Source: Arthrobacter ulcerisalmonis (GTDB taxonomy: Bacteria; Actinomycetota; Actinomycetes; Actinomycetales; Micrococcaceae). Taken from it: 64,000 bases of DNA. The DNA lies in NCBI RefSeq assembly GCF_900609065.1, contig NZ_UXAU01000013.1, positions 62,001-126,000 of the forward strand, written 5' to 3'. Every line of letters starts with the position of its first letter. Position 1 is the first letter of the stretch. Shown piece after piece: positions 16,829-25,659 of the stretch. The notes beneath the pieces were generated by a model. It was not told the DNA's origin, did no database searches, and was given only the letters and a program-made list of their open reading frames with translations. A program made the translations under genes and the position numbers.

Positions 16829-18544
16829 ATGAGGAACCTGAACAAGATCGGTGGCGCCGCAGCTATTGCTGCTGCGCTGGCCCTGACCGCGTGTGGCGGT
16901 GGCGGCTCCACAGGCCCTGACGCGGGCAAAGGGCAAGATGCGGGCAGTGACCTGTCCAAGCTCATCAGCGTCAATGAAAAGCCGGCGGCGGATCTTGAAC
17001 AGGGCGGCAAAGTTACCCTGCCGCTGGGCAACATTGGCCCGGACTTCAACGGTTTCTCCAACAACGGCAACAGCGCAGACAACTCTGCCCTGCAGATCCC
17101 CATGAACCCGGTGGCCATGAACAGCGGCGGCATTGGCGGCTGCTGGAAGGTCGACTTCATTGGCAAGGTCACGCCGAACACCGACTTCTGCGAATCGGTG
17201 GACAGCAAGGTCACCGACGGCAAACAGACCATCACCATCAAGGTCAACGACAAGGCCACCTACAACGACGGCACGCCCATTGACGTCAAGGCCTTCAAGA
17301 ACACCTGGAACATCCTCAAGAGCCCGGACGCCGGCTACGACATTGTCAGCTCCGGTGCCTACGGCTTCGTGGAGTCCGTCGAGGCTGGCAGCAACGACAA
17401 AGAAGTCATCGTCAAGACCTCCCAGCCGGTCTTCCCGGTTGATTCGCTCTTCTTCGGCCTGATCCACCCGGCCGTGAACACTCCTGAGCTGTTCAACGAG
17501 GGCTTCAACGGCGACATGCACCCCGAGTGGATGGCCGGTCCGTTCAAGCTCGACCAGTACGACACCGCCGCCAAGACGGTAACCCTGGTACCCAATGACA
17601 AGTGGTGGGGCGCCAAGCCGGTGCTCGCCAACGTCACCTTCCGCCAGCTGGAAACCAGCGCTCAGGTTGCCGCCTTCAAGAACGGCGAAATCGATGCGGT
17701 TTCCACCAACACCATCTCCTTGTACAAGCAGGTTGAAGGCACCAAGGACGCTGACATCCGCCGCGGCCAGCGCCTCTTTGCGGGTGGGTTGAACATGAAC
17801 GCCCAGCGCATCACCGATGTGGACGTGCGCAAGGCAGTCTTCGCCGCCGTGGACCGTCCGGCACTGCGGAACGTGCGCTTCAACGGCCTGAACTGGGAAG
17901 AGCCCAGCTCGGGTTCCATGATGCTGCTGCCGTTCTCCGAGTACTACCAGGACAACTACCCGGTCAAGGAGACCGGTACTGACGCTGCCAAGAAGGTTCT
18001 CACCGACGCGGGCTACGCTCCCAACGCCAGCGGTGTGATGGAAAAGGACGGCAAGACCGTCGCCTTCAAGATCAGCAACTTCGGTGATGATCCCACCACC
18101 CTCGCGGTCACCCAGACCCTGCAGAAGCAGCTTCAGGCCGCAGGCATGGATGTTGGCATCGACCAGCGCGCTTCCGCCGACTTCGGCAAGGTACTTGGCA
18201 GCCGCGAGTTTGACCTGAGCATCTCCGGTTACACTGTTGGCCCCGACGCCACCGATGCCGTGAAGCAGTACTACGACTCCAAGACCAACGAAAACAAGCT
18301 GGGCGACGCTGACCTGGACAAGAAGATCGCCGACCTTGCAGCGATTGAGGACAACGCGGCACGCAACAAGGCCGCCATGGACGTCGAGAAGGAGCACATG
18401 GCCAAGTACTACTCCATGGGTGTCCTGTTCAACGGCCCGCAGATCTCGTTTGTCCGCACCGGCCTGGCCAACTACGGTCCGTCGCTGTTCTCCAGCACCT
18501 CGCAGGTGCCGGACTGGACCACCATCGGCTGGGAAAAGAAGTAA
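16829..18544 (+). CDS. Extracellular solute-binding lipoprotein, family 5 (peptide-type)
   Basis: The 571-residue receptor starts with a lipoprotein signal: basic MRNLNK, a hydrophobic core, and lipobox LTAC with Cys22 followed by a Gly/Ser linker. The mature part has family-5 features: VNDKATYNDGTPIDVKAFKN, HPEWMAGPFKLDQYD and KWWGAKPVLANVTFRQLE. It would bind a peptide or related ligand outside the membrane and deliver it to the two permeases. AAGGGAAAATC precedes the ATG. It ends the operon, followed by repeats and a hairpin. Mature proteins of this family are usually 500-560 residues, so it is full length. Confidence 0.93.
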   Translation: MRNLNKIGGAAAIAAALALTACGGGGSTGPDAGKGQDAGSDLSKLISVNEKPAADLEQGGKVTLPLGNIGPDFNGFSNNGNSADNSALQIPMNPVAMNSGGIGGCWKVDFIGKVTPNTDFCESVDSKVTDGKQTITIKVNDKATYNDGTPIDVKAFKNTWNILKSPDAGYDIVSSGAYGFVESVEAGSNDKEVIVKTSQPVFPVDSLFFGLIHPAVNTPELFNEGFNGDMHPEWMAGPFKLDQYDTAAKTVTLVPNDKWWGAKPVLANVTFRQLETSAQVAAFKNGEIDAVSTNTISLYKQVEGTKDADIRRGQRLFAGGLNMNAQRITDVDVRKAVFAAVDRPALRNVRFNGLNWEEPSSGSMMLLPFSEYYQDNYPVKETGTDAAKKVLTDAGYAPNASGVMEKDGKTVAFKISNFGDDPTTLAVTQTLQKQLQAAGMDVGIDQRASADFGKVLGSREFDLSISGYTVGPDATDAVKQYYDSKTNENKLGDADLDKKIADLAAIEDNAARNKAAMDVEKEHMAKYYSMGVLFNGPQISFVRTGLANYGPSLFSSTSQVPDWTTIGWEKK

Positions 18545-18731
18545 CCCTCCCGGAGTTCTTACGGCTGGGACGGTAACCCTCCCGGAGTTCATCGCAACAC
18601 ACTGAATCGCTCTCTCACCAAGGTGGGGGAGCGATTCGGCGTTCCCGGCTAAAGGTCCGGGAGGGTTCGGTGTTTAAGGCCGAGAGCTCCGGGAAGGCTG
18701 TTAGTTTCGCCGTCATAGCTCCGGGAGGGTT
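18541..18731. repeat. Cluster of short CTCCGGGAGGGTT-type repeats
   Basis: GTAACCCTCCCGGAGTTC occurs identically at 18541-18558 and 18573-18590, a 32-base period. The core recurs inverted at 18656-18667 (TCCGGGAGGGTT) and 18719-18731 (CTCCGGGAGGGTT), with a degenerate copy near 18687 (CTCCGGGAAGG). The first copy overlaps the stop codon of the receptor gene. The cluster looks like a small intergenic repeat family rather than a coding region. Confidence 0.6.
18604..18637 (+). terminator. Hairpin ending the ABC importer operon
   Basis: GAATCGCTC and GAGCGATTC close a stem that continues inward with two G-U pairs (TCTCACC against GGTGGGG), about 16 bp with a minimal loop. It lies 60 bases after the receptor stop. 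There is no strong T-run, as is often the case in actinobacteria. Confidence 0.65.
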
Positions 18732-18774
18732 TCGCCGGTGGTGCCGATCCACAGCGCCCGGTACCGTCATTCCA

Positions 18775-19890
18775 ATGACGCCCAGCCAACCTGCCCCGAC
18801 CGCCGCAGCTGCCGCCGCAGAACCTGCCCCGACCGCCGCAGAACCTTCGCGGCACATCCGTACGGCCATCATCGGGTTCGGCCTCTCCGGCAGGTCGTTC
18901 CACGCGCCACTGATCGCCGCGGACACCGCATACTCGCTGGACGTGATTGCCACGTCCGACGCCGGCAGACGGGCCGCCGCTTCAGCCAGCCACCCGGGTG
19001 CCACGATCGTTAGTGACGGTGCAGAAGTGCTGGCACTCGCCGAACGGTTGGACCTCGTGGTGATCGGGACCCCACCGGCCACCCACTTTCCGCTGGCGAA
19101 GGCCGCGCTGGAAGCTGGCCTGGACGTCGTCGTGGATAAGCCGTTTGCCGTCAGCAGTGCCGAGGGTGAAGAGCTGATTGCCTTGGCTGCAGAGCTGGGC
19201 CGGGTGCTGACGGTGTTCCACAACCGGCGCTGGGATGGGGACTTCCTGACCGTTCAACAGTTGCTGGCGAGCAAGGCCGTGGGGGAGGTGTACCGATTCG
19301 AGTCCAGCTTTGAGCGGTGGTCCCCGGACATCGCCAAGGCCTGGAAAGCCAGTGCAACGGCTGCGGAGGGTGGCGGCCTGCTGTTTGATCTGGGCTCGCA
19401 CCTCATTGACCAGGCGATCCAGCTGTTTGGGCCGGCGCAGGTGGACCACGCCGAACTTCGGATCCACCGTGCGGACGAGAAAGCGGACGATGATGTGTTC
19501 CTGGTCCTTCGGCATGAGTCCGGCGTCCGCAGCCACCTGTCCATGAACGCGCTCTGCGCCCAGCAGGGCCCACGCTTCAGGATCCTGGGCAGCGCTGGTG
19601 GCTTCACCAAACATGGCATCGATCCGCAGGAGCCCTACGTCCGCGCTGGTGGCAGCCCCTTGGACGCCGACTACGGCGTTGAGGCGAGCGAGTGGGCAGG
19701 GCTGCTGGGCCGTGATGGCCAGCTGCAGCCCCTGCCCACCCAGCGGGGAAACTATCCGGAGTTTTACCGGCTCCTCGCCGCGAAGATCCTCGACGGCGGC
19801 ACGGCATCGCCCCGGCCCCTCCCGGTAGACCCAGAGGACGCAGTGGCGGTCCTCAAGATAATAGAAAGGGCGCGGACGCTCGCCTCGTAG
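18775..19890 (+). CDS. Gfo/Idh/MocA-family oxidoreductase
   Basis: The 371-residue protein has an N-terminal Rossmann domain (RTAIIGFGLSGRSFHAPLI, with the NAD(P) glycine loop), VVIGTPPATHFPLAKAALEAG, and DVVVDKPFAV carrying the family's Lys. The C-terminal domain has GGGLLFDLGSHLIDQAIQLFG with the expected His. It probably oxidises or reduces a sugar or polyol derivative with NAD(P). The first 25 residues are Pro/Ala-rich and contain a 21-base direct repeat (18788-18808 and 18821-18841) in frame, so the N-terminus may vary in length. ATG at 18775 was chosen because upstream sequence is intergenic repeat. Confidence 0.88.
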   Translation: MTPSQPAPTAAAAAAEPAPTAAEPSRHIRTAIIGFGLSGRSFHAPLIAADTAYSLDVIATSDAGRRAAASASHPGATIVSDGAEVLALAERLDLVVIGTPPATHFPLAKAALEAGLDVVVDKPFAVSSAEGEELIALAAELGRVLTVFHNRRWDGDFLTVQQLLASKAVGEVYRFESSFERWSPDIAKAWKASATAAEGGGLLFDLGSHLIDQAIQLFGPAQVDHAELRIHRADEKADDDVFLVLRHESGVRSHLSMNALCAQQGPRFRILGSAGGFTKHGIDPQEPYVRAGGSPLDADYGVEASEWAGLLGRDGQLQPLPTQRGNYPEFYRLLAAKILDGGTASPRPLPVDPEDAVAVLKIIERARTLAS

Positions 19891-20008
19891 GTGCCCGAAG
19901 AATCCGAACGCCGAACGACAGACATTTGGCAGCGTGCGTCAAAGCGACGAAGGAGCAGCACGCAGAGGATGCCTGTCGTCCGGCGCAGCAGGACGATCTT
20001 AAGGGAAC

Positions 20009-21127
20009 CTAGGCGGAAACGAGCTCGTGCCAGTCAGAGGTCAGCGGCAGGTTGTGCGCTTCCGAGACCGAGTGGTGCGTCACGTGACCTGCGGCGATGT
20101 TCAGGCCGGCGGCGAGGGACGGGTCGCGGTCGAAGGCAGCCTTGACGCCCAGGTTGGCCAGGGACACCGCGTACCGCAGCGTGACGTTGGTCAGGGCGTA
20201 GGTGGAGGTGTTGGGAACGGCACCGGGCATGTTGGCCACGCAGTAGAAGATGCTGTTGTGGACCCGGTAGGTGGGTTCCTGGTGCGTGGTGGGGTGGGTG
20301 TCCTCGAAGCAGCCGCCCTGGTCCACGGCGATGTCCACCAGAACCGAGCCCGGCTTCATCTTCGCCACCAAGGCGTTGGTGACCAGCTTGGGAGCCTTGG
20401 CGCCGGGGATCAGCACGGAACCGATGACCAGGTCGGCGTCCACCACTGACTTCTCGATCTCGTACTTGTTGGACGCGACCGTCTTGAGCCGGCCCTGGTA
20501 CAGGGCATCGAGTTCACGGAGCCGGTTGATGTTGATGTCCAAGATGGTGACGTCTGCGCCCAAGCCCAAAGCCATCGCAGCAGCGTTGGTACCGGCCACG
20601 CCAGCGCCCAACACAACAACCTTGGCGGGGCGGACGCCCGGAACGCCGCCCAGCAAGACGCCCTTGCCGCCGGCCGGAGCCATCAGTGATGCGGCACCCA
20701 CCTGGACCGACAGTCGGCCAGCAACCTCGGACATCGGCGCCAGCAGCGGCAGCGCGCGGCCGTCCTGGACGGTCTCGTAGGCGATGGCCGTGACGCCGGA
20801 GTTGATGAGCTCACGGGTGAGTTCCGGCTCGGCGGCCAGGTGCAGGTAGGTGAAGAGGATCAAACCCTTGCGGAAACGGTGGTATTCGGCGGCGATCGGT
20901 TCCTTGACCTTCATGACCATGTCCGCGCGGCCCCACACGTCATCCGCGTCGGCCACGATCTCGGCACCCGCAATGGCGTATTCCTCGTCGGTAATGCCGG
21001 AACCCAAGCCAGCGCCGCGTTCCACCAGGACCGTGTGGCCGTGGCTCTGGAACTCGTGCACGCCAGCAGCAGTGATGGCTACGCGGAATTCGTTGTTCTT
21101 GATTTCTTTCGGGACACCGATGATCAC
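20009..21127 (-). CDS. ald: Alanine dehydrogenase
   Basis: From GTG at 21127 (TGGAGC upstream) the product is 372 residues, the normal size. It starts MIIGVPKEIKNNEFRVAITA, has GLILFTYLHLAAEPELT, SEVAGRLSVQVGAASL, the NAD loop VVVLGAGVAGTNAAAMALG, and the C-terminal YCVANMPGAVPNTSTYALTN. It interconverts alanine and pyruvate plus ammonia with NAD, allowing growth on alanine and nitrogen balance. The longer open frame to 21184 adds a non-conserved extension. It is divergent from a PucR-type regulator, a pairing that suggests direct control. Confidence 0.95.
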   Translation of the reverse strand: MIIGVPKEIKNNEFRVAITAAGVHEFQSHGHTVLVERGAGLGSGITDEEYAIAGAEIVADADDVWGRADMVMKVKEPIAAEYHRFRKGLILFTYLHLAAEPELTRELINSGVTAIAYETVQDGRALPLLAPMSEVAGRLSVQVGAASLMAPAGGKGVLLGGVPGVRPAKVVVLGAGVAGTNAAAMALGLGADVTILDININRLRELDALYQGRLKTVASNKYEIEKSVVDADLVIGSVLIPGAKAPKLVTNALVAKMKPGSVLVDIAVDQGGCFEDTHPTTHQEPTYRVHNSIFYCVANMPGAVPNTSTYALTNVTLRYAVSLANLGVKAAFDRDPSLAAGLNIAAGHVTHHSVSEAHNLPLTSDWHELVSA

Positions 21128-21278
21128 GGGAAGCTCCAGGTTCTCGACGGGATACGCCGGAAAAGTTGGGACGATTGCTGTCATTCAACGATAAATCCGG
21201 TTGTGAGCAAGGCAACATGTGTGCCATCGAAGGTGCGGGGGAAATCCCTGCAAAGTCGGGGAATTGTGCGCCGTGTAA

Positions 21279-21292
21279 TCGACATTTGTCGA
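21279..21292. promoter_or_regulatory. Palindromic site in the ald/pucR-type intergenic region
   Basis: TCGACATTTGTCGA has 6-base arms around a TT centre, 152 bases from the ald start and 66 bases from the regulator start. The core ACATTTGT is shared with the tandem sites at 10813-10847. It is a likely regulator operator. Confidence 0.5.
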
Positions 21293-21357
21293 GATGCGGG
21301 GCGGCAAGTGTCGCCTGATGTTCGTTCGTCCGGGAGCGCTCGCAGTACTGTTTGTCC

Positions 21358-22575
21358 ATGCAGCAAGGTGTTGAACAACTGGTAGAGCAGGTGGCCCAGA
21401 AGCTCGGTCGAGGGCTGTCCCTCGAAGACCTTGATGGCCTGCTTTTGGCCTACAGCTCCAATCAGTCCCACGCTGACCGGGTGCGGGTGAATTTCCTCTT
21501 GAGCAAGAAGGTGCCGGCGGACGTCAGCGCTTGGCAGCTCTCGCACGGCATTGCCACCGCCGTCCGTCCCGTGGTGATTCCCGCAAACCCCGGGCTGGGG
21601 ATGCTGGGCCGGGTCTGCGTGCCGCTGCTGGTCCGCGGGTTTCGCGTGGGCTACTTGTGGGTGCAGCATGACTCGGCTGAGGAAAGCCCGACGGCGGTTC
21701 TCACCCAGCTGCCCAGCGTCAACCATGAGCTGGAGACGTTGTCCGGGCTGCTCCTGGAATCCAACACGGCCGAGTCCGAGTTCCGCCGCGGCAGGGAGCG
21801 CGAATTCCTTGCCGCCTGCGCGGGCGAAGCGGGTGCCATCGGTGCCGTTTCTGGGTGGAAAGAAGTCCAGGGGCGGGGGCCGTGGCAGCTGGTCACAGTC
21901 CTCGACGCCGACGGCTGGGCTGGTGGACCGGATTCGCTGGCGTCGACGTTGATCCACAGGTCCACGGCGCTTCAATCGACGGTGGGCGTGGACGCCGCCC
22001 TGTTCAGTGCCGGGACCGAAACGCACTCCGTGGTCCTGTTTCGCGAGTCCACGGGCAGGGCCAGCCACGCGCAGGTCCTGGTGCACTACCAACTGGAGTT
22101 GGCCAAACGTTCGGGCCGTTCGGTGGACCGGATCATCCTGGGCATCAGTGAAGGGTTTGATCGGGCGCGCGGCCTGCCGGAGGCTTACCGCCAATCCCGC
22201 ATGGCAGCACAGGCAGCAGCAGTTGATCCGCGGTTGGGTGAGCTGGTGGATTGCCGGTCCACAGGGGTCTACCAACTGCTCGCGACGGCGGGTGGCGGCG
22301 CAGGTGCATGGCTGGACTCCGGCTCCGTGTACTTCCAGATCCTCGCGGACCACGACCGCAACAATGAGCTGATTCCCGTGTTGGAGCTGCTCTACGACAA
22401 CGACGGCGCAGTCCAGGACGTCGCCGACACTCTCCACCTGCACCGCAGCAGCATCTACAACCGGTTGGCCCGGATCCGGCAGCTCCTGGGCGTTGACCCG
22501 CTCAAGGGCATGCCCCGGTTGGAGCTCTCGGCAGCGCTCAAAATGCGGCGCTGGGCCGGCCGGCCCAGAATCTAG
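21358..22575 (+). CDS. PucR/CdaR-type helix-turn-helix regulator, probable regulator of ald
   Basis: The 405-residue protein carries the PucR C-terminal DNA-binding domain: ELLYDNDGAVQDVADTLHLH followed by RSSIYNRLARIRQLLGVDPL, about residues 340-385. The central part (residues ~150-300) is a GGDEF-like/sensory region typical of CdaR proteins, and the N-terminus is helical with LEDLDGLLLAYSSNQ, a GAF-like sensor. It is divergent from ald, which suggests it activates or represses alanine catabolism. ATG at 21358 is preferred; TTG at 21352 is in frame. The ligand is unknown, with alanine a candidate. Confidence 0.82.
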   Translation: MQQGVEQLVEQVAQKLGRGLSLEDLDGLLLAYSSNQSHADRVRVNFLLSKKVPADVSAWQLSHGIATAVRPVVIPANPGLGMLGRVCVPLLVRGFRVGYLWVQHDSAEESPTAVLTQLPSVNHELETLSGLLLESNTAESEFRRGREREFLAACAGEAGAIGAVSGWKEVQGRGPWQLVTVLDADGWAGGPDSLASTLIHRSTALQSTVGVDAALFSAGTETHSVVLFRESTGRASHAQVLVHYQLELAKRSGRSVDRIILGISEGFDRARGLPEAYRQSRMAAQAAAVDPRLGELVDCRSTGVYQLLATAGGGAGAWLDSGSVYFQILADHDRNNELIPVLELLYDNDGAVQDVADTLHLHRSSIYNRLARIRQLLGVDPLKGMPRLELSAALKMRRWAGRPRI

Positions 22576-22596
22576 CTGTCATCAGCCAGCAGGAAG

Positions 22597-22962
22597 TTAC
22601 TTTTCCTGCGTCGCCAGCCAGGCCATGACGTCCGCCAGCCGGATCCGTCGGTGCGTGCCGCGGTACTCCACCGGGATTTCGCCCCGGTCCGTCATGTTGC
22701 GCAGGTAGGTGTGCGAGATGCCGGCCAGTTCGGCGGCCCGGGACGTGGTCAGCATCTCCTCCACGCTGCTGACGGTCACCGTTTCGCTGCGTCCCAATCG
22801 AGCCAGGAGGTCGACGACGGCGTCCCTCGCCTCGGCCGGCAACCGGTGCACTGTGCCATCCACGAAGACGGTGATGTCATCACTGTCCTGCAGGGCGCGC
22901 GAGAGGGTGCGGGCGTCGTCGGCGGGCAATCCGGGTGTCACGCGGGGAGCTATCAGGGCCAT
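22597..22962 (-). CDS. Excisionase-type (MerR-like) helix-turn-helix DNA-binding protein
   Basis: The 121-residue protein has a C-terminal HTH_17 domain: LTTSRAAELAGISHTYLRNM, then GEIPVEYRGTHRRIRLADVMAWL. The N-terminal 60 residues (ALQDSDDITVFVDGTVHRLP) resemble the beta-rich dimerisation part of antitoxins that pair with PIN-domain toxins. No PIN gene lies next to it, so it is a solitary regulator or an orphan antitoxin. It is convergent with the PucR-type gene, 21 bases away, and lies upstream of no obvious partner. Confidence 0.75.
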   Translation of the reverse strand: MALIAPRVTPGLPADDARTLSRALQDSDDITVFVDGTVHRLPAEARDAVVDLLARLGRSETVTVSSVEEMLTTSRAAELAGISHTYLRNMTDRGEIPVEYRGTHRRIRLADVMAWLATQEK

Positions 22963-22976
22963 GGAGCAAGCCTAGT

Positions 22977-23014
22977 GGCCCCGGCCTGCCCGTAACAGTA
23001 CGGGCGCCGGGGCC
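22977..23014 (-). terminator. Terminator hairpin of ptsI
   Basis: GGCCCCGG and CCGGGGCC close a GC-rich stem extended by GCCCGTA and TACGGGC around a short loop. It lies 15-50 bases beyond the ptsI stop on the minus strand. No long T-run is seen. Confidence 0.65.
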
Positions 23015-23028
23015 GCAGGAACGGAAGC

Positions 23029-24714
23029 CTAGAGGCCCAGCTCTTCCAGGATGGGCAGCTTGGCCCGGACCCACGCGCGGGCATCGGTGGCGTTCGGCGC
23101 GGACAAGGCCAGCTTGGCCAGCTCCTGCGCTTCGGCCAAGGTGACGGTCTTCAGTACGGCGGCAACGGCCGCAAGAGAGCGGGCCGTCATGGACAGGGTG
23201 GTGACGCCCAGGCCGGTGAGGACGACGGCGAGGGCTGGGTCCGCGGCTGCCTCACCACAGACGCCCACGGGCTTCGCGTTGCCCTCCGCGGCGGACCCTT
23301 CAACAGTCAGCCCCACGAGCCGCAGGACCGCGGGCTGCCACGGGGTATTGAGGTTGGCCAGCGGACCGAGTTGGCGGTCAGCGGCCATGGCGTACTGGGT
23401 GAGGTCGTTGGTGCCAAGGCTGGCGAAGCCAACTTCGCGCAGGATGGCCTCGGCGGTCAGCGCGGCCGAGGGGACCTCGACCATGACGCCGGGAGTCTTG
23501 ATGCCTGCGGCCGTGCACATGCCAGCAAAGTGCGCGGCTTCCTCGGCGGTGGAGATCATGGGCGCCATGACCCAGACGTCTGCCTCGGATTCCTGCTCGG
23601 CCCGGGCAATGGCCTGCAGCTGCCGCTCCAGCACGCCGGGCGTGGTGAAGTCTGTGCGGTAGCCGCGCACGCCGAGGGCCGGGTTGGGTTCGGTGGCGTC
23701 GGTGAGGAAGGGCAGCGGCTTGTCGGCGCCGGCGTCGAGGGTCCGCAGCACCACTTTCTTGCCTGGGAACGCGTCGAAGACGCTCTTGTAGGCGGCAGCC
23801 TGTTCGTCCACCGTGGGCTCGGTATCGCGTTCCAGGAAGCAGAATTCGGTCCGGAAGAGGCCAACGCCCTGGGCGTTGAGCTTGGCAGCTGCCACGGCGT
23901 CCTTGCCGCCACCCACGTTGGCGAGCAGCGGGACCAGGTGCCCGTCCGCCGTCGTGCCCGTCCCGTCGAAGACCGCCAGGAGCGAGGCGTTGGAGGCCCA
24001 GGCCTCCGCTGCGGCGCGCTGTTCGGCGTCCGGTTCCACGCTGATGGTGCCGGCGGCGCCGTCCACATAGACTTCGGTGCCGTCCGCCAGCTCGTCAACC
24101 TTTGCGGCAGCCACGACGGCGGGCAGGCCCAGCGAACGGGCGATGATGGCTGTGTGCGACTGCGGTCCGCCGCCGGAGGTGACCAGGGCCAGCACCTTTT
24201 CAGGATCAAGGGTGGCAGTATCTGCCGGCGCGAGGTCCTCGGCGACCAGGATGAACGGAGCAGCGGCCGTGGGGATGCCAGGCGCAGGGACGCCCCGAAG
24301 TTCGGCCACGATGCGGGCCCGGACGTCCAGGACGTCGGTGGCGCGCTCGGCCATGTAGCCGCCCAGGTTGTGGAGCATCTCCGAGACGGAGGCGCCGGAT
24401 TCCCAGATGGCGCGCTGCGCCGAGGTGCCGCGGGCAATCAGTTTGCTGGCGCCCTTGAGCAGCATGGTGTCCTTGGCCATCAATGCGGTGGCTTCCAGGA
24501 CAGCCTTACCGTCACCGCTGGCCGTTGCGGCGCGCGAACGAAGTTCGTCGTGAACAGCGGTGGCCGCAGCTTTAAGGGAGGCAGTGGCTTCCTCGGCAGT
24601 GGTGTCGGCTCCCAGGGGGTCGCCCGCAGGTGGCTCGCTGATTGGCTTGGGCATCTGCCGGATGGTGCCGATGATGCGGCCAGGGCTGACGCCCACTCCT
24701 GGGAAATTCTGCAC
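23029..24714 (-). CDS. ptsI: Phosphoenolpyruvate-protein phosphotransferase (PTS enzyme I)
   Basis: The 561-residue protein has the enzyme I order. Helical HPr-binding and phosphohistidine domains come first, with active-site His187 in GGPQSHTAIIARSLGLP. The PEP-binding barrel follows with GIGLFRTEF-like VGLFRTEFCFLERD, LRTLDAGADKPLPF and the signature FASLGTNDLTQYAMAADR near the C-terminus, then GVCGEAAADP. It transfers phosphate from PEP to HPr, feeding the PTS permeases. GTG at 24714 follows GAGGACCTTCA. It is divergent from the tetR-mtlA-mtlD group, so it may share control. No HPr gene lies in the window. Confidence 0.93.
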   Translation of the reverse strand: MQNFPGVGVSPGRIIGTIRQMPKPISEPPAGDPLGADTTAEEATASLKAAATAVHDELRSRAATASGDGKAVLEATALMAKDTMLLKGASKLIARGTSAQRAIWESGASVSEMLHNLGGYMAERATDVLDVRARIVAELRGVPAPGIPTAAAPFILVAEDLAPADTATLDPEKVLALVTSGGGPQSHTAIIARSLGLPAVVAAAKVDELADGTEVYVDGAAGTISVEPDAEQRAAAEAWASNASLLAVFDGTGTTADGHLVPLLANVGGGKDAVAAAKLNAQGVGLFRTEFCFLERDTEPTVDEQAAAYKSVFDAFPGKKVVLRTLDAGADKPLPFLTDATEPNPALGVRGYRTDFTTPGVLERQLQAIARAEQESEADVWVMAPMISTAEEAAHFAGMCTAAGIKTPGVMVEVPSAALTAEAILREVGFASLGTNDLTQYAMAADRQLGPLANLNTPWQPAVLRLVGLTVEGSAAEGNAKPVGVCGEAAADPALAVVLTGLGVTTLSMTARSLAAVAAVLKTVTLAEAQELAKLALSAPNATDARAWVRAKLPILEELGL

Positions 24715-24809
24715 TGAAGGTCCTCGTTTTCTGCCGGTGGCCAGGCCGTCAAAAGTCCGGCGCCATGCCGGGGAAACAAGCCTGAAAAAATTGTATGTGA
24801 TTCAGTTCA

Positions 24810-24824
24810 TATAGCAATGCTATA
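24810..24824. promoter_or_regulatory. Operator-like palindrome between ptsI and tetR
   Basis: TATAGCA-A-TGCTATA is a perfect inverted repeat with 7-base arms, 19 bases before the tetR start and 96 bases before ptsI. It lies in the only AT-rich stretch of the intergenic region, so it likely overlaps a promoter and binds the adjacent TetR protein. Confidence 0.65.
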
Positions 24825-24842
24825 GATGATAGGGTAGCGGCT

Positions 24843-25571
24843 ATGAGTTTGAATGGCCAGCTTCCCCCCAAATTGCGGCTGCTTCGTGCTGCTGCTGAGC
24901 TGCTGGCCAGCTCTGCGGGCGCTCCGGTCTCTACCCGTCAGATCACGCAGCTGGCAGGAGTGACGGCGCCTACGCTTTATCACCACTTTGGCGACAAGGA
25001 AGGCCTCTTTGACGCCGTGGTGGCCGCAGGGTTTGAAGAGTATGTGGCGCGGGAGAGGGATTTCGCGCCGTCCGGGCAGCCTCTCGAGGACATCCGGAGA
25101 ATGTGGGATAACCACGTGCAGTTCGGTTTGCAGCAGCCGGAACTGTATTTGGTGATGTTTGGCAACATCCGTCCGGAGAACCGTCCCGTCATCGTTGCTG
25201 ATGCCGAGGCGTTGATGGAGGAGATGTTGAATAAGGCGGCGGTTGCCGGTCAGCTCAACGTCCAGCCCCGGGAAGCGGCCAGGTCCATCCTGGCGGCCAA
25301 TGTGGGTGTGACGTTGATGTTGATCTCGGACCCCGCCGAAGAGCGCAGCCTTGAACTGTCCATCATGACCCGGGACGCCATGATCTTTGCGGTGTCCGCC
25401 GAGCCTGCGGGAGATTCGGCACCGGGGGAGTCCGGGAAATCCTCGGTAGTGGTGGCCGCGATCGCCTTGAATGCCGCACTCCAGGCCTCGCACTCAGACC
25501 AACTATCAAGCTCGGAACTCAAACTTTTCCTCGAATGGCTTCATCGGATTTCGGCCAGTTCGGCCACCTGA
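24843..25571 (+). CDS. TetR-family regulator of the mannitol PTS genes
   Basis: The 242-residue protein has a TetR DNA-binding domain in residues 8-60: KLRLLRAAAELLASSAG, then STRQITQLAGVTAPTLYHHF. The C-terminal domain is of the TetR type, with no known ligand. It sits between divergent ptsI and co-directional mtlA, so it probably controls both. Classical mannitol operons use PTS-domain activators (MtlR) or DeoR/GntR proteins, so TetR control here is unusual. The C-terminal third is longer than in many TetR proteins. Confidence 0.83.
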   Translation: MSLNGQLPPKLRLLRAAAELLASSAGAPVSTRQITQLAGVTAPTLYHHFGDKEGLFDAVVAAGFEEYVARERDFAPSGQPLEDIRRMWDNHVQFGLQQPELYLVMFGNIRPENRPVIVADAEALMEEMLNKAAVAGQLNVQPREAARSILAANVGVTLMLISDPAEERSLELSIMTRDAMIFAVSAEPAGDSAPGESGKSSVVVAAIALNAALQASHSDQLSSSELKLFLEWLHRISASSAT

Positions 25572-25621
25572 GCAGCGGATTTAGTTCACTCGTCCAGCAG
25601 TACTCCTCGCAAAAACGGACC

Positions 25622-25641
25622 ATCCTGCGAAGTCGCAGGAT
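25622..25641. promoter_or_regulatory. Perfect inverted repeat just upstream of mtlA
   Basis: ATCCTGCGA-AG-TCGCAGGAT has 9-base perfect arms and ends 18 bases before the mtlA ATG, beside its ribosome-binding site TTAGGAAAT. With a 2-base centre it suits DNA binding better than an RNA hairpin. It differs in sequence from the palindrome at 24810. Confidence 0.55.
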
Positions 25642-25659
25642 CGACGGTTAGGAAATCAC

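Noticed and set aside
16247-18592. 781-codon open frame antisense to the ABC receptor and ATPase genes
   Set aside because: It mirrors the codon pattern of the well-supported genes on the other strand; its residues (many Val, Gly, His, Arg) show no family, and it has no start signal. High GC makes such shadows long.
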